A stretch of DNA of 56,179 nucleotides from an uncultured Collinsella sp. (GCA_902470835.1 CABRHR010000001.1:1-56179), one strand, 5' to 3'; shown: positions 8,701 through 16,996, counted from the first letter of the stretch. Numbers and translations are program-made. Notes: a model not told the origin generated them from the sequence alone.

Positions 8701-9889
8701 GCTTCTGCTCGGCGTAGCCGTTGTCCGCACTCATCGAAGAGCCGGTAATGAGATTGCCGCTGATGGCAGCCTTGGTAGCATCGTCAGCCGCGGTCATAGC
8801 AAAGGTGAACCTGCCCGGAGCATCGGCACCGGCAACCACCTTCGTCACGGACGGGGTGTAGGTTGCCGCCTCGGTGACCGTATAGGTGTTCTTGAATTTG
8901 ACCGTCGCGACACCGGTGGACGTTACACCAGACGGATAGATCCACTGGTCCTCGAGCTCGTCCTTGCCATCGACCTGCTTGCTTACCGCTGTCGTGACTC
9001 TAAGCGTACCGTCGCCGTTATCCGCCACGACGATTCTGACCGTATGGGTCGTCTCGTCGTACGTATAGCCCGTCGTCTTTTCTTTGATCTCGCTCACCGT
9101 ATAGGTGAACGTCTTTCCGGCATCATTCTGCGTGAAGGTGAGCCCACCCGTGGGAACCAGGCTTACGGTCTTGGGGGTATCCGCCTCGACGTTTGCAGTC
9201 TCGTAAACCTTGCCGCTCTCGGGAATGCCAAGCTTGTTGGCAGAGGCCTTGTCGGCAGGTTTGACGGTATAGTAGAACGTGCTCTTAGGCGAGCCGAACA
9301 CCGTCGCGCCCTCGGGGTACGTCAGCGTCTTCTCGATCTGCAGGCCACCAGCGTCACCATAGTCGAGCCTTGCCTCATAGCGATTCACAAACGAGACAGC
9401 GGGCGTTGTGGTGCCGGCCTTGCTCGCATCGTACTGCTGCACGTAGGTATTCGCATCTTGCTTGAGCTTAGCAATCTCCTCGTCCGTCAGTGCGCTCGCA
9501 TCGCCGGCATCGCCCAGCAGCGCCGTCACGCCCGCGCCCTTGAGCACGGTCGTCACGGTATAGAGCTTGGCGGGGTCGTTCTGGCGTGCAAGAATCTTGA
9601 CGAGCACGATGGCGTCGCCGGTGTAGCCGGTGTCATAGGTGTAGCCGGCAGCCGCAGGCTGGTTCTCGCGGATGCGATAGGCAAACGTATGGCCAAGGTC
9701 CTGCTCCGTAAGCTTGCGGGCAAAGAGATTCTCTTTCCCGCTCGTGCCCTCCACGGCACTAGACGCGCCGGCCTTCGCCGCCTTGTTGGACAGATTGGCC
9801 TCGGCGCCATCGACCGATGTCTGAACGCCGTCGTACCAAAGACCGGTCACGGCAAAGGTAAACTGGCCCGCAGTAGAGGCGCGCCTCAA
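2753..9889 (-). CDS. C-terminal part of giant isopeptide-domain adhesin (frame-disrupted)
   Basis: These about 2,378 codons continue the N-terminal part at 9759-14750 in another frame. They contain some fifteen Spy0128/FctA-like beta-sandwich units. Each begins with KTLxGR-like lysine strands, carries a YTVSE-type Glu, and ends FTNxY or FVNxY; these Lys, Glu and Asn residues form intramolecular isopeptide bonds in that family. Two DUF11-like units (VENKATVTV, SNQASVAV) sit near 6,700-7,480. The C-terminus has a Gly/Ser-rich linker, MPDTGD, a hydrophobic segment and YRRRR, a sortase signal. The only nearby start is TTG at 9889 with no ribosome-binding site and no signal peptide, so alone this part would not be exported. 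Restoring the frame by two bases gives one protein of about 4,000 residues. Confidence 0.85.
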   Translation of the reverse strand: MRRASTAGQFTFAVTGLWYDGVQTSVDGAEANLSNKAAKAGASSAVEGTSGKENLFARKLTEQDLGHTFAYRIRENQPAAAGYTYDTGYTGDAIVLVKILARQNDPAKLYTVTTVLKGAGVTALLGDAGDASALTDEEIAKLKQDANTYVQQYDASKAGTTTPAVSFVNRYEARLDYGDAGGLQIEKTLTYPEGATVFGSPKSTFYYTVKPADKASANKLGIPESGKVYETANVEADTPKTVSLVPTGGLTFTQNDAGKTFTYTVSEIKEKTTGYTYDETTHTVRIVVADNGDGTLRVTTAVSKQVDGKDELEDQWIYPSGVTSTGVATVKFKNTYTVTEAATYTPSVTKVVAGADAPGRFTFAMTAADDATKAAISGNLITGSSMSADNGYAEQKQTKEGLKDGEHEKIDFSKLTFNKPGTYEFAIKELAPNGGSGEWNYDTHTYNLTVKVTDEGGKLVARADGTTGSEGFIFTNSYRTSTSYELQGGLEIVKTLNGHDLHAGMFGFTVTGEDTVSTEKLKALLRADKDKGELVVTNDEPQADGASHTGILGGLTFATEDADKTFAYKIVENKGNQGGYTYDSTYWKVEIAVKKRDNGSLYTVTTVKHYDAKNDELSEDEKTFSSADGTAKAQVSFTNSYVAKGTFEGLAAEKVMDSGDKIEAGQYTFDLYAEKADGSLVWMDEGKTQAGENGTAKVDFGKVNFKLGGALGGSHELTIDLAGAVKDGVATKQHNADHTTTYSFNLVAKERLANLPEGVRPVDTSATCRVLLEVTDNNNGKLMSKVTYRDGTENGKIVFHNTRDKVKTIGTVAKPDVDIDGQLLSVGDSYVYTINWVNTEADANGNLVPAKVTVTDELPTGVAFEAFEGKNADKGSASGQLLTWNLGEQPAGSHGSVRVRVKITEDAVKGAQGAVGTVENKATVTVGNKSYTGTTTNYVPKKSESDAQDSKGSGVKLGDELTYTIGYKNTEKKSAKVTVSDAVPAGTEFVEFTGDHADIATKDKDGNLTWKLTDVPAGEEGTVQFKVRVTEDAFKSGSASDDISNQASVAVGNNPAVKTNTTTDEVSDGRLTLSKTVTAAEGIVAPNKAFTFKVLLYQADGATPLTGTFAYAGRPSGTNGTYVSGQIKSGDTIALKAGGSVTIAVPVGARYEVQELDSKGNLMTSEDGFAVADKANPQKGTVGQATQVGFTNVYSVESTKVENAFKVQKKISGRNWTKADAFTMTLTAQGEAPMPKGAKDGVSTIKLHEDAQVGNFGTIEYTKPGTYTYVVAEQPGDETSLIFSKATYRATVTVTDDGAGKLSAKTKIAQLTDDAGDAVERTVEAAVFTNTAKTGSLTVKKTVVGGDSQREFGFTVALTDGDGEPVSGTFGEGENAVTFTDGKAAFALKDGGEKTIAGLPVGARYTVTEDAAEGYATTADGAEGTVTEAGATAAFTNTYGTATEGRDVSTAGLFTKTLKGRDWAESDSFQFALTGEDGAPMPEGSSDGSKTVSVNAAGTKAGEKVAFDFGHIRYTLDDIRDAGFAEVGGKRVRAKTFTYTVSEARPDDGSAIAGVSYDGHVATMTVTVTDDGSGNLTASTPAIAQASGGDFVNTYTTELDYSARAGVRLSKTLSGRAMEAGQFAFTVTADDETAAKLGLKTGKDAYAVSAAGDGETDLIDLIGGAAKGDVTFTDADAGKTYSFTVTETKLGGEGYANDAEPRTVAIAPAYDAATGELTVTTTVVKDGIEVARSEVSTADDATAAPAPVTVAFQNSYEATGTLGGEGSASIEATKTLTGRAAAAGEFSFSVRDAHGNVVATASNRASDDGEVAGLAFSPIAYTTGSLEQMAADGTATKAADGSWSIPYTVSEGTAALPAGVTATASSFDITVKVTDNGKGGLDVAVTYPKGCDGKLSFVNGYGTNEATVDLAGTKTLALGQAGLGLTQADIADKFTFKVEPLDGAPAPVDVSGKTVTEATNDAAGNVELGRVTFKQPSDLDDVKIDGDGMRTKTFAYRVSESGSVDGVVNDATATRTFTVKVVEDTSAGTLFAEVLPAEGTPEGKGAFEFTNTYGVGPAPSSVTDQIKVNKKLKGRDLAEGEFEFQLIEINADGSESVAATGKNAADGTVALNPVTYTAPGTHSYELREVTGTAGGVTYDKATRRVRTTVTDAGNGTLAVKHELTDAEGNPTGDDSVTFTNGYKAAPVILKLGAAKVLKGAELKAGQFSFELKSRDGKVMSTAKNAADGSVTFDALTFKQAVTYTFTVSEIDDGQAHVTYDKAVHKIVVTVSDEAADGTKTGYLSAKVSYEGDANLPPVFTNSYAEEPGTPETPGTPENPGTPGGGSDSGSGDSSGGGGSKGGMPDTGDRSLPATALGAMAGIGALAVAGGAALYRRRR

Positions 9890-12800
9890 GGGTCTTGCTC
9901 ACCGTCACGCCACCAAAGGTGCCCGACGCATGGTATGCATTGGTAAAGGCGGCCTTGTCGGTTACGGCCTTATCCGCATCGGAAGCACCGGTATTGGCGT
10001 AAGCCACGCTCGACACGCGCAGCTTGCCCGTATGGTTGCCCGACTCGTCCAGATCGGTCACCACGACGGTCGCACGTGCGGTGTGCATGTCCATGGACAT
10101 GCTGGCCTGGACATCCTGTGCGGCGTTCTCGGTGATATTGAAGCTAAAGGTGCCTGCGCGGTTGAACGTCACGGTCGGAGTGGCTTCGGCGCCAAAGGCG
10201 AACGAGGCAACGCGTCCCGACTCGGGTGCGCTGGCGACTGCCTGGTTGGTGTTAATGACAACAACACCATCCGTTACCGCCTGCTTTGTGGTCTTACCCA
10301 GACTAGTTGCGCTGTCATCGTCCGTAGCGGCGGTAAGGTTAAAGGTGTAGCTCTCGCCCTGGTTCCAGTCGCGACCGCTCACGGTCTTTTGGCCCTGAAG
10401 GGTCACGCTCGTGGGCTCCACGCTATATTTATTGGTAAAGGAAGGTGTGGCGTCCTTGTCCAGCTTTATCGGGCCATTCTTTTCGGCCTTGTAGTATTCG
10501 ACCGAAGTCTGGATGCCAGCACCCTTCTTGGCGTTGCGCACCACGGCGTAATAGACCGATTCGTCGTAGGTCATGCCGTAGGTCACGCCCGTAACGCTGC
10601 CGGGATTCTCGGCGAACTTGTACACGTAGGCGCGTCCCGTATCCGCCTGGGCGGTATAGGAGATCGCCGGCCACGTCACCGTGCCATCGGCATTGTTGCC
10701 CACGGTGGCAGCGTTGCCTTCGGCGCCCTGGGGCATGGGAGCCGTCATGTTCTTATCAACCGTATCGAGGCTGAACGCAGCACTGTCATCCGCATAGCCG
10801 CCCACACCCTCGAGCTTAAAACTAAAGGCATTCTGGGCAAGCGGGAACGTCCCCGCGTTGTCGACTAGGGTCTTTTGAGCATGGAGGATGATGCTATGTT
10901 CGTGCGTATCGTAGCGATTGGTGAAGGTTGCGGTCTTATCGGCAACATCCGTCTTGGTGTCGACTCCCGCGTCGTCGCACTCCTGCACCACCTTCACGCT
11001 CTTAACGACCAGAGCACCAGCGTGATTGTCCTCCACCACGACCGTCGCGGTATAGACGGCGGCGGAATAGCTTATGCCGCCCGCACGGGCGTCTGAGCCA
11101 GGGATAACCTCCGAGATGGTATAGGTGTAGGTGCCCGGCTGGGTATAGGTGATGTCGCCAAACGTTGCCGTCTTATAGGTGATGTCGCCAACCGTTTGCG
11201 TCTGGGCATTCTTGGTAAGCTCGACCGTCGACACCTTGCTCTTGGCGCCATTGGGCATGGGGACGCCGTCCTCGGCCGTAAGCTGCGCGGTAAAGGTATC
11301 GCCATCGGCCCAAGGGCGGCCGTCGAGCAGCTTCTTGGCACTCAGGCCATTAAACGTTACCGAGTCGGCGCTGTACTTGTTGATGAACTCGAGTTTGTTG
11401 CTCGCAGGGATCTTCCCGTCCACGAGTGCGGCGATCTTGCCCGTGATGGTGTTGCCGGTTCCCGCCTGCTCCTGACCACCGGCCATGCGGCTCACGAGGC
11501 TAAAGCCAGCCGGAAGCACCGACTCGCCGGCAGAGCCGGTCACGGTGTTGACGATGGTCGCCAGCACATTGCCGCTGGACTCCTCGCCCTTGGTGGTGAG
11601 CTCGCTCACGCTATAGCTGTCGTCCTTCTTAAGGTCGTATACGCGAATGGTCTCGCCGGCCTTGATGGAATGGGTGCTGCCGTTCTTGAGCGTGAAGGAG
11701 TTGCCCACGGCATTGCCGTTCGCATCGAATACGCGTGCCTCGTAGCCCTTTTGGGACTCCGGCAGGGTGAACCTAAATGTAAACGTCAGGTCGTTGTTGC
11801 TCGCGTCCTTGGTAGGCGCGGTAAGGCCATTGTCTGCCGTCACGGTCTTGGTCACTTGTAGGCGTGCCACGCGACGATCGGTATACTGCACGGTCGTTGC
11901 CGTGGTAAAGAGGTGATTGAGCTGAAGTGTGCCCAGGTTAGTACGAGCCTTGGAGGCGTCATCGATATATGATGAGTCGTCCTCTTGGTAAAGGGCCATG
12001 CGGTTGATACCCGTGTCGGCATAGATAATCGCCCGCTGGCCGTCGCGGTCTCCGCCGTCCTCGACATAGCGCAAGACGGTCTTGGCGCTTTGCGTTGTCT
12101 TGTCATAGCGCATGTGCATCAAGTCGTTCGCAAGCGAGGGCGTCACGCCCTCGGCGGTGCACGTCTGGCCCCACGTCAGGCTTCCGTTGGCGTTAACGGT
12201 CGCGCTTTGCAGCTTTCCCTTGATGTGCGTAAGCGTGTTGTCGATTGAGTCGGGCGAGCCAAACTGCGCCAGCGAGGCAATGAGCGAACCCGGGCCGCTC
12301 ATGCTGCGCACGCCGTCGTTCGCCTCGCCGGCATCAACGTACACACCCGAATCGTCCACGATCACCTTGGTAATGGTGGCATTTGACTCGTAGCCATCCG
12401 GACTTACAGACTCACGCAGATAGTACGTGCCCTTGGTAAGGGGCGCGTGGTTTGTCGAATCGAGCGGGAAGCATGCGGTGCCCTTGAGGTCAAACGGGTA
12501 GGTCGCGTCGTTTGCCTGCACGGTGTCATACGGCGTGGCACCAGGCCTAATGGCATAGGTGCTAGGGCTATCGCCGGTAACGTCGTCCGCCTTGTACAGT
12601 TGAAACGTTGCGCCGTTGACGGGCTCACCCAAGTCGTCGACCTTCTGCACAAACAGACGATTCTGAACGTTCGTGAGGTGAATCACGGTTGAGAACTGCC
12701 TGTTTGTCGCCTGGTATTCAACCATGGAGGTGTTGTCCGTGGTTGCCTCTGCCAGAGACGATGCCGTGGTGTGGTAGACCGCCACGGTATATTCGGACTT

Positions 12801-14750
12801 GGACTTATCTTTCAACATGGCGGCGTACTTCTCGATATCGCCGGGCAGCGACCTGACCGTCACCTCGTAGTCGCCCCTGGTGTTGACGGCGAAGACGCTT
12901 GTGTCCGCCGATTTAGCAGCTTCGACGGCACCGGCAATGCCGTGTGCGGAGCACAGCTTGTAGCCATCGAGTGGATTGCCCGTGACTGGCGTCCATGCGT
13001 TTTCATCCGTGTCTTTCTTGCTCTCGTCGGTGCGCTTGAGCACGACGGCAAAGGTCGTGCCCGAGTTAATGGGTTTGTTATTATTGTCTTTTGTGTTTTG
13101 AGAAAGGGAAATGGTCTCTTTGGCGGCAAGGTAGCCACCGTTGAGCCACATGCGGCTACCCGTCCATGGTTTGCCGTCGGCCGTGGTGACCGTCGTTTGC
13201 GGTGCAACCACCACGCCGCCCGAGCCGCTCGTCGCAGCCTCTTTGTACTGCAGGTGCAGCTCACCTGGCGTTGCGGAAGTCGATGAGGTCAGGCTCGAGC
13301 GATATCCCGCGGGCAGGTCTGTCTCTTTGAGCACAAAGTAGTCGTGCCCCGCGGTATGCTGGTTATCGAACGAAAGAACGGAGCCGTCTGACTCCAAAAG
13401 CACCAGCTGACCCTTATCGTCCGTCGTACCCTGAGCGATGGGGTCGCCCTGCGTCTTCCAGTTGGCACCCGACTGATACAGCGCAAACTTGGCGCCCTGG
13501 ACTGCCTCACCGTTCTGATTGACCTTCTCGACCTCGGACGACGGCAGCGTGGTGAGGTTGAACTTGAGCTTCATGTTCGATGCGCCCGCGCCACGCTCTA
13601 GGTAGAAGAAGCTCAGCGTATGCTTACTGCTCTCACGGAAGGTGCTGCCGGAGAAGTTGGAGGTATCTGCCTTGGCGGCTTCGAACATATTTAGGATGGT
13701 TGTATCTTCAATTGTCTGTTCTTCATCATTTGCGTTGTCGACATGGCCGACATGCACTGCGCCCGTGGCAAAGTTGATCTTGAGCGTCGCCTTCTCGTGA
13801 ATGCCGCCCAGATCACCCACGAGCACGCCATCGATGTAGACCCAGACGTCGTCATCACCCGAGAACTCAAAGACCATGTCACCATCGGTGGTCTGTCCAC
13901 CCTTAGGCTGGACAAACTCCGTGGTCATGGACATGCCAAAGTGATGGTTGAGGCTCGTGTTTCCGTCCACGATCTTTTTGGGAGAGAGCTTATTGCCCTG
14001 TTCGTCGAAAACTTTCTCAGCCGAGTCAAAGGGGAAGAACTGGCCTAGATTGGTTTCGCTATCAGTACTTCCCTTGTATACGCCCGCGGAGTCGTAGACG
14101 TTAAAGGAGTTCGTCGTGGAGTTGTACACGGCATAGTTGCCATCAGAACCATACGAGTCGTAGACGTAGTATCCGCCCTCAAGCTGGAAGAGGCCCTTCA
14201 CGTTGTTGTAGACGGCCTTACCGTCCTGATCGCCATTAGCCTGACTGGCGTTGTTAAAGAGATAGGCCAGCGACTCATCGGTGTAGTTAACGCCATTGCC
14301 TTGGGAGGTGTAGGTGCCTTTCTTGATTGCCGGATAGCCATTTACAAGCTGATTCTCAACAAACCGAAGGCGGCCGTAGCCAGCGGTACCGCTCCTGCCC
14401 GTCCACTTGTTAATGCCTGTGCCGGCGCCGCCATTAAACTTGAGCTGATGGTCTTTATTGATGCCGGTGTTGTCATTCTTGTTGTCGTTGTTAACATTGG
14501 CGGACTTGTCGTTATCGCCGTTCACGACCCAGTAGTCGAACAGGTTGACCGTGGTGCCGGTGGGATTCACCGTCTTTACGGTATGGTTGCTATAGGGAAC
14601 CGTCTGGTCGGCCGATGCGCTCGTCGCACCAAACATGAGCGCGCACGCCGCCAGCGGGACGGTCAAAACCTTTAGGACGCGCTTGGCTTTATTGGTTTTT
14701 GCGCCAAAAGGCTCCAGCATTTCTCGAACTCTCGCACATACGCGATTCAT
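9759..14750 (-). CDS. N-terminal part of giant isopeptide-domain adhesin (frame-disrupted)
   Basis: The start is ATG at 14750 (MNRVCARV), chosen because GGGGAGGG lies 6-8 nt upstream. A signal peptide follows, ending near SASA-DQT at residue ~48. Residues ~80-400 resemble a fibro-slime/PA14-like domain (SGDDDVWVYIDG, HTLSFFYLERGAG). Two SpaA/Cna-B-like domains follow (GAKFALYQ, GATFQLYK), then about four FctA-like units ending FINKY, FTNRY, FTNKY and FTNAY. After ...VTVSKTLEAR, near 9,884, the frame runs into about 40 unrelated residues and stops at 9759. The continuation ASTAGQFTF sits in the frame of the downstream part. A tip-adhesin-like role in binding host or polymer is inferred. As read, the product would be secreted without a wall anchor. 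Confidence 0.88.
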   Translation of the reverse strand: MNRVCARVREMLEPFGAKTNKAKRVLKVLTVPLAACALMFGATSASADQTVPYSNHTVKTVNPTGTTVNLFDYWVVNGDNDKSANVNNDNKNDNTGINKDHQLKFNGGAGTGINKWTGRSGTAGYGRLRFVENQLVNGYPAIKKGTYTSQGNGVNYTDESLAYLFNNASQANGDQDGKAVYNNVKGLFQLEGGYYVYDSYGSDGNYAVYNSTTNSFNVYDSAGVYKGSTDSETNLGQFFPFDSAEKVFDEQGNKLSPKKIVDGNTSLNHHFGMSMTTEFVQPKGGQTTDGDMVFEFSGDDDVWVYIDGVLVGDLGGIHEKATLKINFATGAVHVGHVDNANDEEQTIEDTTILNMFEAAKADTSNFSGSTFRESSKHTLSFFYLERGAGASNMKLKFNLTTLPSSEVEKVNQNGEAVQGAKFALYQSGANWKTQGDPIAQGTTDDKGQLVLLESDGSVLSFDNQHTAGHDYFVLKETDLPAGYRSSLTSSTSATPGELHLQYKEAATSGSGGVVVAPQTTVTTADGKPWTGSRMWLNGGYLAAKETISLSQNTKDNNNKPINSGTTFAVVLKRTDESKKDTDENAWTPVTGNPLDGYKLCSAHGIAGAVEAAKSADTSVFAVNTRGDYEVTVRSLPGDIEKYAAMLKDKSKSEYTVAVYHTTASSLAEATTDNTSMVEYQATNRQFSTVIHLTNVQNRLFVQKVDDLGEPVNGATFQLYKADDVTGDSPSTYAIRPGATPYDTVQANDATYPFDLKGTACFPLDSTNHAPLTKGTYYLRESVSPDGYESNATITKVIVDDSGVYVDAGEANDGVRSMSGPGSLIASLAQFGSPDSIDNTLTHIKGKLQSATVNANGSLTWGQTCTAEGVTPSLANDLMHMRYDKTTQSAKTVLRYVEDGGDRDGQRAIIYADTGINRMALYQEDDSSYIDDASKARTNLGTLQLNHLFTTATTVQYTDRRVARLQVTKTVTADNGLTAPTKDASNNDLTFTFRFTLPESQKGYEARVFDANGNAVGNSFTLKNGSTHSIKAGETIRVYDLKKDDSYSVSELTTKGEESSGNVLATIVNTVTGSAGESVLPAGFSLVSRMAGGQEQAGTGNTITGKIAALVDGKIPASNKLEFINKYSADSVTFNGLSAKKLLDGRPWADGDTFTAQLTAEDGVPMPNGAKSKVSTVELTKNAQTQTVGDITYKTATFGDITYTQPGTYTYTISEVIPGSDARAGGISYSAAVYTATVVVEDNHAGALVVKSVKVVQECDDAGVDTKTDVADKTATFTNRYDTHEHSIILHAQKTLVDNAGTFPLAQNAFSFKLEGVGGYADDSAAFSLDTVDKNMTAPMPQGAEGNAATVGNNADGTVTWPAISYTAQADTGRAYVYKFAENPGSVTGVTYGMTYDESVYYAVVRNAKKGAGIQTSVEYYKAEKNGPIKLDKDATPSFTNKYSVEPTSVTLQGQKTVSGRDWNQGESYTFNLTAATDDDSATSLGKTTKQAVTDGVVVINTNQAVASAPESGRVASFAFGAEATPTVTFNRAGTFSFNITENAAQDVQASMSMDMHTARATVVVTDLDESGNHTGKLRVSSVAYANTGASDADKAVTDKAAFTNAYHASGTFGGVTVSKTLEARLYCGPVYLCRDRSLVRRRSDIGRWRRGQSVQQGGEGRRV

Positions 14751-15071
14751 GAAGGCCCTCCCCAATCCATGAGGACGGCAAGCAGTAGCTCGTTATATGT
14801 ATGTCGTCGCCCTCATCGATGCAAACATACGCCCCCCGCAGAAACGCAAGGCGGGACATCGCAATATACTTAAAAGTGTAGCAATTTGGCTGACCCAAAA
14901 TTCCGCATCAGGTTGCCACTCAGGCGTAAAAACGAACCATTCGCGCCATCGACATACCCCAGTAGGACAAATCGACCGGCAATCTATATCCCCCACATCC
15001 CACAAAGTAGCTATTTTGGGACGGGGCTATTTTGACTACTCGGCCAAACCGGACTCCCGGGGAAATAAGTT
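14751..15071 (-). other. adhesin upstream region
   Basis: This 321-base gap lies between the deaminase-kinase gene and the adhesin start. It holds no convincing gene. Visible structure is an imperfect palindrome at 14883-14902 (AATTTGGCTGACCCAAAATT), an AT-rich TATATT hexamer on the minus strand near 14,864, and a doubled GCTATTTTG motif near 15,011-15,037 framed by AGTAG and CTACT. The adhesin promoter and any operator should lie here, but I cannot fix them. Confidence 0.4.
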
Positions 15072-16853
15072 CTAGAGGCGAGCGAGGTCGTAGGATCGAG
15101 CGGCCGCTTCACCGGCGCAGATGAGGTTGGTTGTGGCTTCTTGCACACCGAGCGCCCGGTCAAGGTCCATGGGCTTGCGGCAGATCGGAAGCACCAAGTC
15201 GACGCCCTGCCCATACACCGCATCGAGGTTGTCAGCACGACCGCCCACGACAGCAATCACCGGCTTGCCATATCGCTTCGCACGACGGGCCACACCCACC
15301 GGCGCCTTGCCAGCGGCGGACTGCTCGTCCATGTTGCCCTCACCCGTTATGACCAGGTCGACATCGCGTACGCGCTCGTCAAACCCCACGAGATCGAGCA
15401 CCGTCTCCACACCCGAGCGTAGCTCCGCACCGAGTGCCAGCAACGCCGCGCCCAATCCACCGGCAGCGCCCGCGCCGGGCACGCCGAGCACCGAGCCAAA
15501 TGTCCGTGCGCCCTCGGGCACGCGCAACAGCCCCTGAGCCCGCACCCCGATAATCGCCGCATCGAGCAGGCGGCCGTAGCCGACCATCCAGCTGTCGTAC
15601 CTGCGCAGTACCTCGGCATCATCCGTCGGCAGGCCCTTCTGTCCGCCGAACACCGCAAGCGCGCCGCGACGCCCTACGAGCGGATTCTCGACATCCGAAA
15701 GCACAACAATACGCACGCCATTCAGTGCCCGAAGCGCTGGCGCCAAATCGATACTCGCCACGTGTTCAAGGCCCGTAAGACCGGGGGCGACATCGCAGCC
15801 CTGATCATCGACCACACGCGCGCCCAGCGCCTGCAGCATGCCGGCGCCACCGTCGTTGGTGGCACTGCCGCCCAGACCAATATAGAGCGTCTTTGCGCCC
15901 ATGCGAACCGCGCGAAGTATGAGTTCGCCCACGCCATAGGTTGTAGCAGCCAACGCCGACGACTCCCTGCAAGGCGAATACCCAATGCCGGCCGCCTCGG
16001 CCATCTCAATTACAGCCGAGTCGCGCTCGTCGTCCACCAGCATCCGGGCAGGCACACGCTCGCCAAAGGGGCCTGCAACCTCGCAGGCCACAAGCTCGCC
16101 ACCGCGCGCGGCGATGGCATCGAGCGTTCCCTCGCCACCATCTGCCAGCGGCAATGCGCGCACCTCGGCATCGGACCACACACGGCGCACGCCTTCGGCA
16201 ACCGCCGCCTCCGCCTGCGCACTCGAAACGCTGCCCTTAAAGGAGTCGATCGCCAGCAGCACACGGCGGGGCCGGCGGCACGCAGGACCAAAGTCAACCG
16301 CCGTGTCAGCATCCTCACCGGCACCTGCAAGCGCTGCGGCGTGAGCGGCGTGTGCTTCAAGATCGGCCCCACAACCGCAATCAGCGCCGCCCGCTCCGCG
16401 CAGACCGCCAAAATAGTTACTCAGCAGCTCGCGACATTCATCCGCCAGGACCCCAGCCGTCACGTTAAACCGATGATTCAGGCGCGAGTCGGCATTCAAA
16501 TCGTATAGGGATCCCAGCGCGCCCGCCTTGGCATCAGCCGCGCCATACACGCAGCGCCCCACGCGCGCGTTGACCATAAGCCCCGCACACATGCAGCAGG
16601 GCTCGAGCGTCACGTAGACCGTGCAATCGGAAAGGCGCCAGCGACCGAGCGACCGAGCGGCAGCGCACAGGGCCGCGAACTCTGCATGAGCCGAAGGATC
16701 CTGATCGAGCTCGCGCCGATTGTGCGCCCTCGCGACGATCTCGCCGTCGCGCACCACTATGGCACCGATGGGCACCTCGCCCACCGCCGCGGCGGCGCGC
16801 GCCTCCGCCAGCGCCTCGTGCATGAACTTCTCGTCGATTTCGGTGATCGTCAT
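15072..16853 (-). CDS. fused tRNA adenosine deaminase (TadA) and glycerate 2-kinase
   Basis: This 593-residue fusion has two recognisable enzymes. Residues 1-150 are a TadA-type deaminase, which makes inosine at the wobble base of tRNA-Arg(ACG); AHAE (catalytic Glu58) and PCCMC (zinc Cys86 and Cys89) are intact. A Gly/Ala-rich linker with CGCG follows (~155-200). Residues ~203-593 are a GlxK/GarK-family glycerate kinase, with a DSFKGS start, a LADGGEGT loop, GLGGSATNDGG and ITGEGNMDEQS. The start at 16853 is preceded by GGAAGG at 7 nt; an in-frame GTG at 16904 abuts the tRNA gene and is less likely. The gene sits alone beside tRNA-Ser. No glycerate pathway gene is near. The two halves are intact and in one frame, so a sequencing artefact is unlikely. 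Confidence 0.9.
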   Translation of the reverse strand: MTITEIDEKFMHEALAEARAAAAVGEVPIGAIVVRDGEIVARAHNRRELDQDPSAHAEFAALCAAARSLGRWRLSDCTVYVTLEPCCMCAGLMVNARVGRCVYGAADAKAGALGSLYDLNADSRLNHRFNVTAGVLADECRELLSNYFGGLRGAGGADCGCGADLEAHAAHAAALAGAGEDADTAVDFGPACRRPRRVLLAIDSFKGSVSSAQAEAAVAEGVRRVWSDAEVRALPLADGGEGTLDAIAARGGELVACEVAGPFGERVPARMLVDDERDSAVIEMAEAAGIGYSPCRESSALAATTYGVGELILRAVRMGAKTLYIGLGGSATNDGGAGMLQALGARVVDDQGCDVAPGLTGLEHVASIDLAPALRALNGVRIVVLSDVENPLVGRRGALAVFGGQKGLPTDDAEVLRRYDSWMVGYGRLLDAAIIGVRAQGLLRVPEGARTFGSVLGVPGAGAAGGLGAALLALGAELRSGVETVLDLVGFDERVRDVDLVITGEGNMDEQSAAGKAPVGVARRAKRYGKPVIAVVGGRADNLDAVYGQGVDLVLPICRKPMDLDRALGVQEATTNLICAGEAAARSYDLARL

Positions 16854-16904
16854 CGTTCGCCTTCCCTGTTGCAAATTCAAAACGATGCTATCATTACGAC
16901 TCAC

Positions 16905-16994
16905 GGAGAGATGGCAGAGCGGTTGAATGCGGCGGTCTTGAAAACCGTTGAGCGCGAGAGCGTTCCGGGGGTTCGAATCCCCCTCTCTCCGCCA
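16905..16994 (+). tRNA. tRNA-Ser (anticodon TGA)
   Basis: The acceptor stem GGAGAGA pairs with TCTCTCC. The anticodon loop CTTGAAAA gives TGA. There is a long class II variable arm (GAGCGCGAGAGCGTTC), the T arm is GGGGGTTCGAATCCCCC, and the 3' end GCCA is encoded. It reads UCN serine codons. Confidence 0.96.
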
Positions 16995-16996
16995 CT

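Noticed and set aside
2429..9946. Long open frames on the plus strand opposite the adhesin (2429-5695, 6146-8236, 8669-9946)
   Set aside because: They are antisense shadows of GC-rich coding sequence. The products are Arg/Gly/Val/His-rich and lack domains, while the minus strand encodes clear repeated pilin-like units.
16854..16904. Longer start for the TadA fusion (GTG at 16904)
   Set aside because: It would begin one base from tRNA-Ser and lacks a ribosome-binding site; ATG at 16853 has a good one and matches TadA N-termini.
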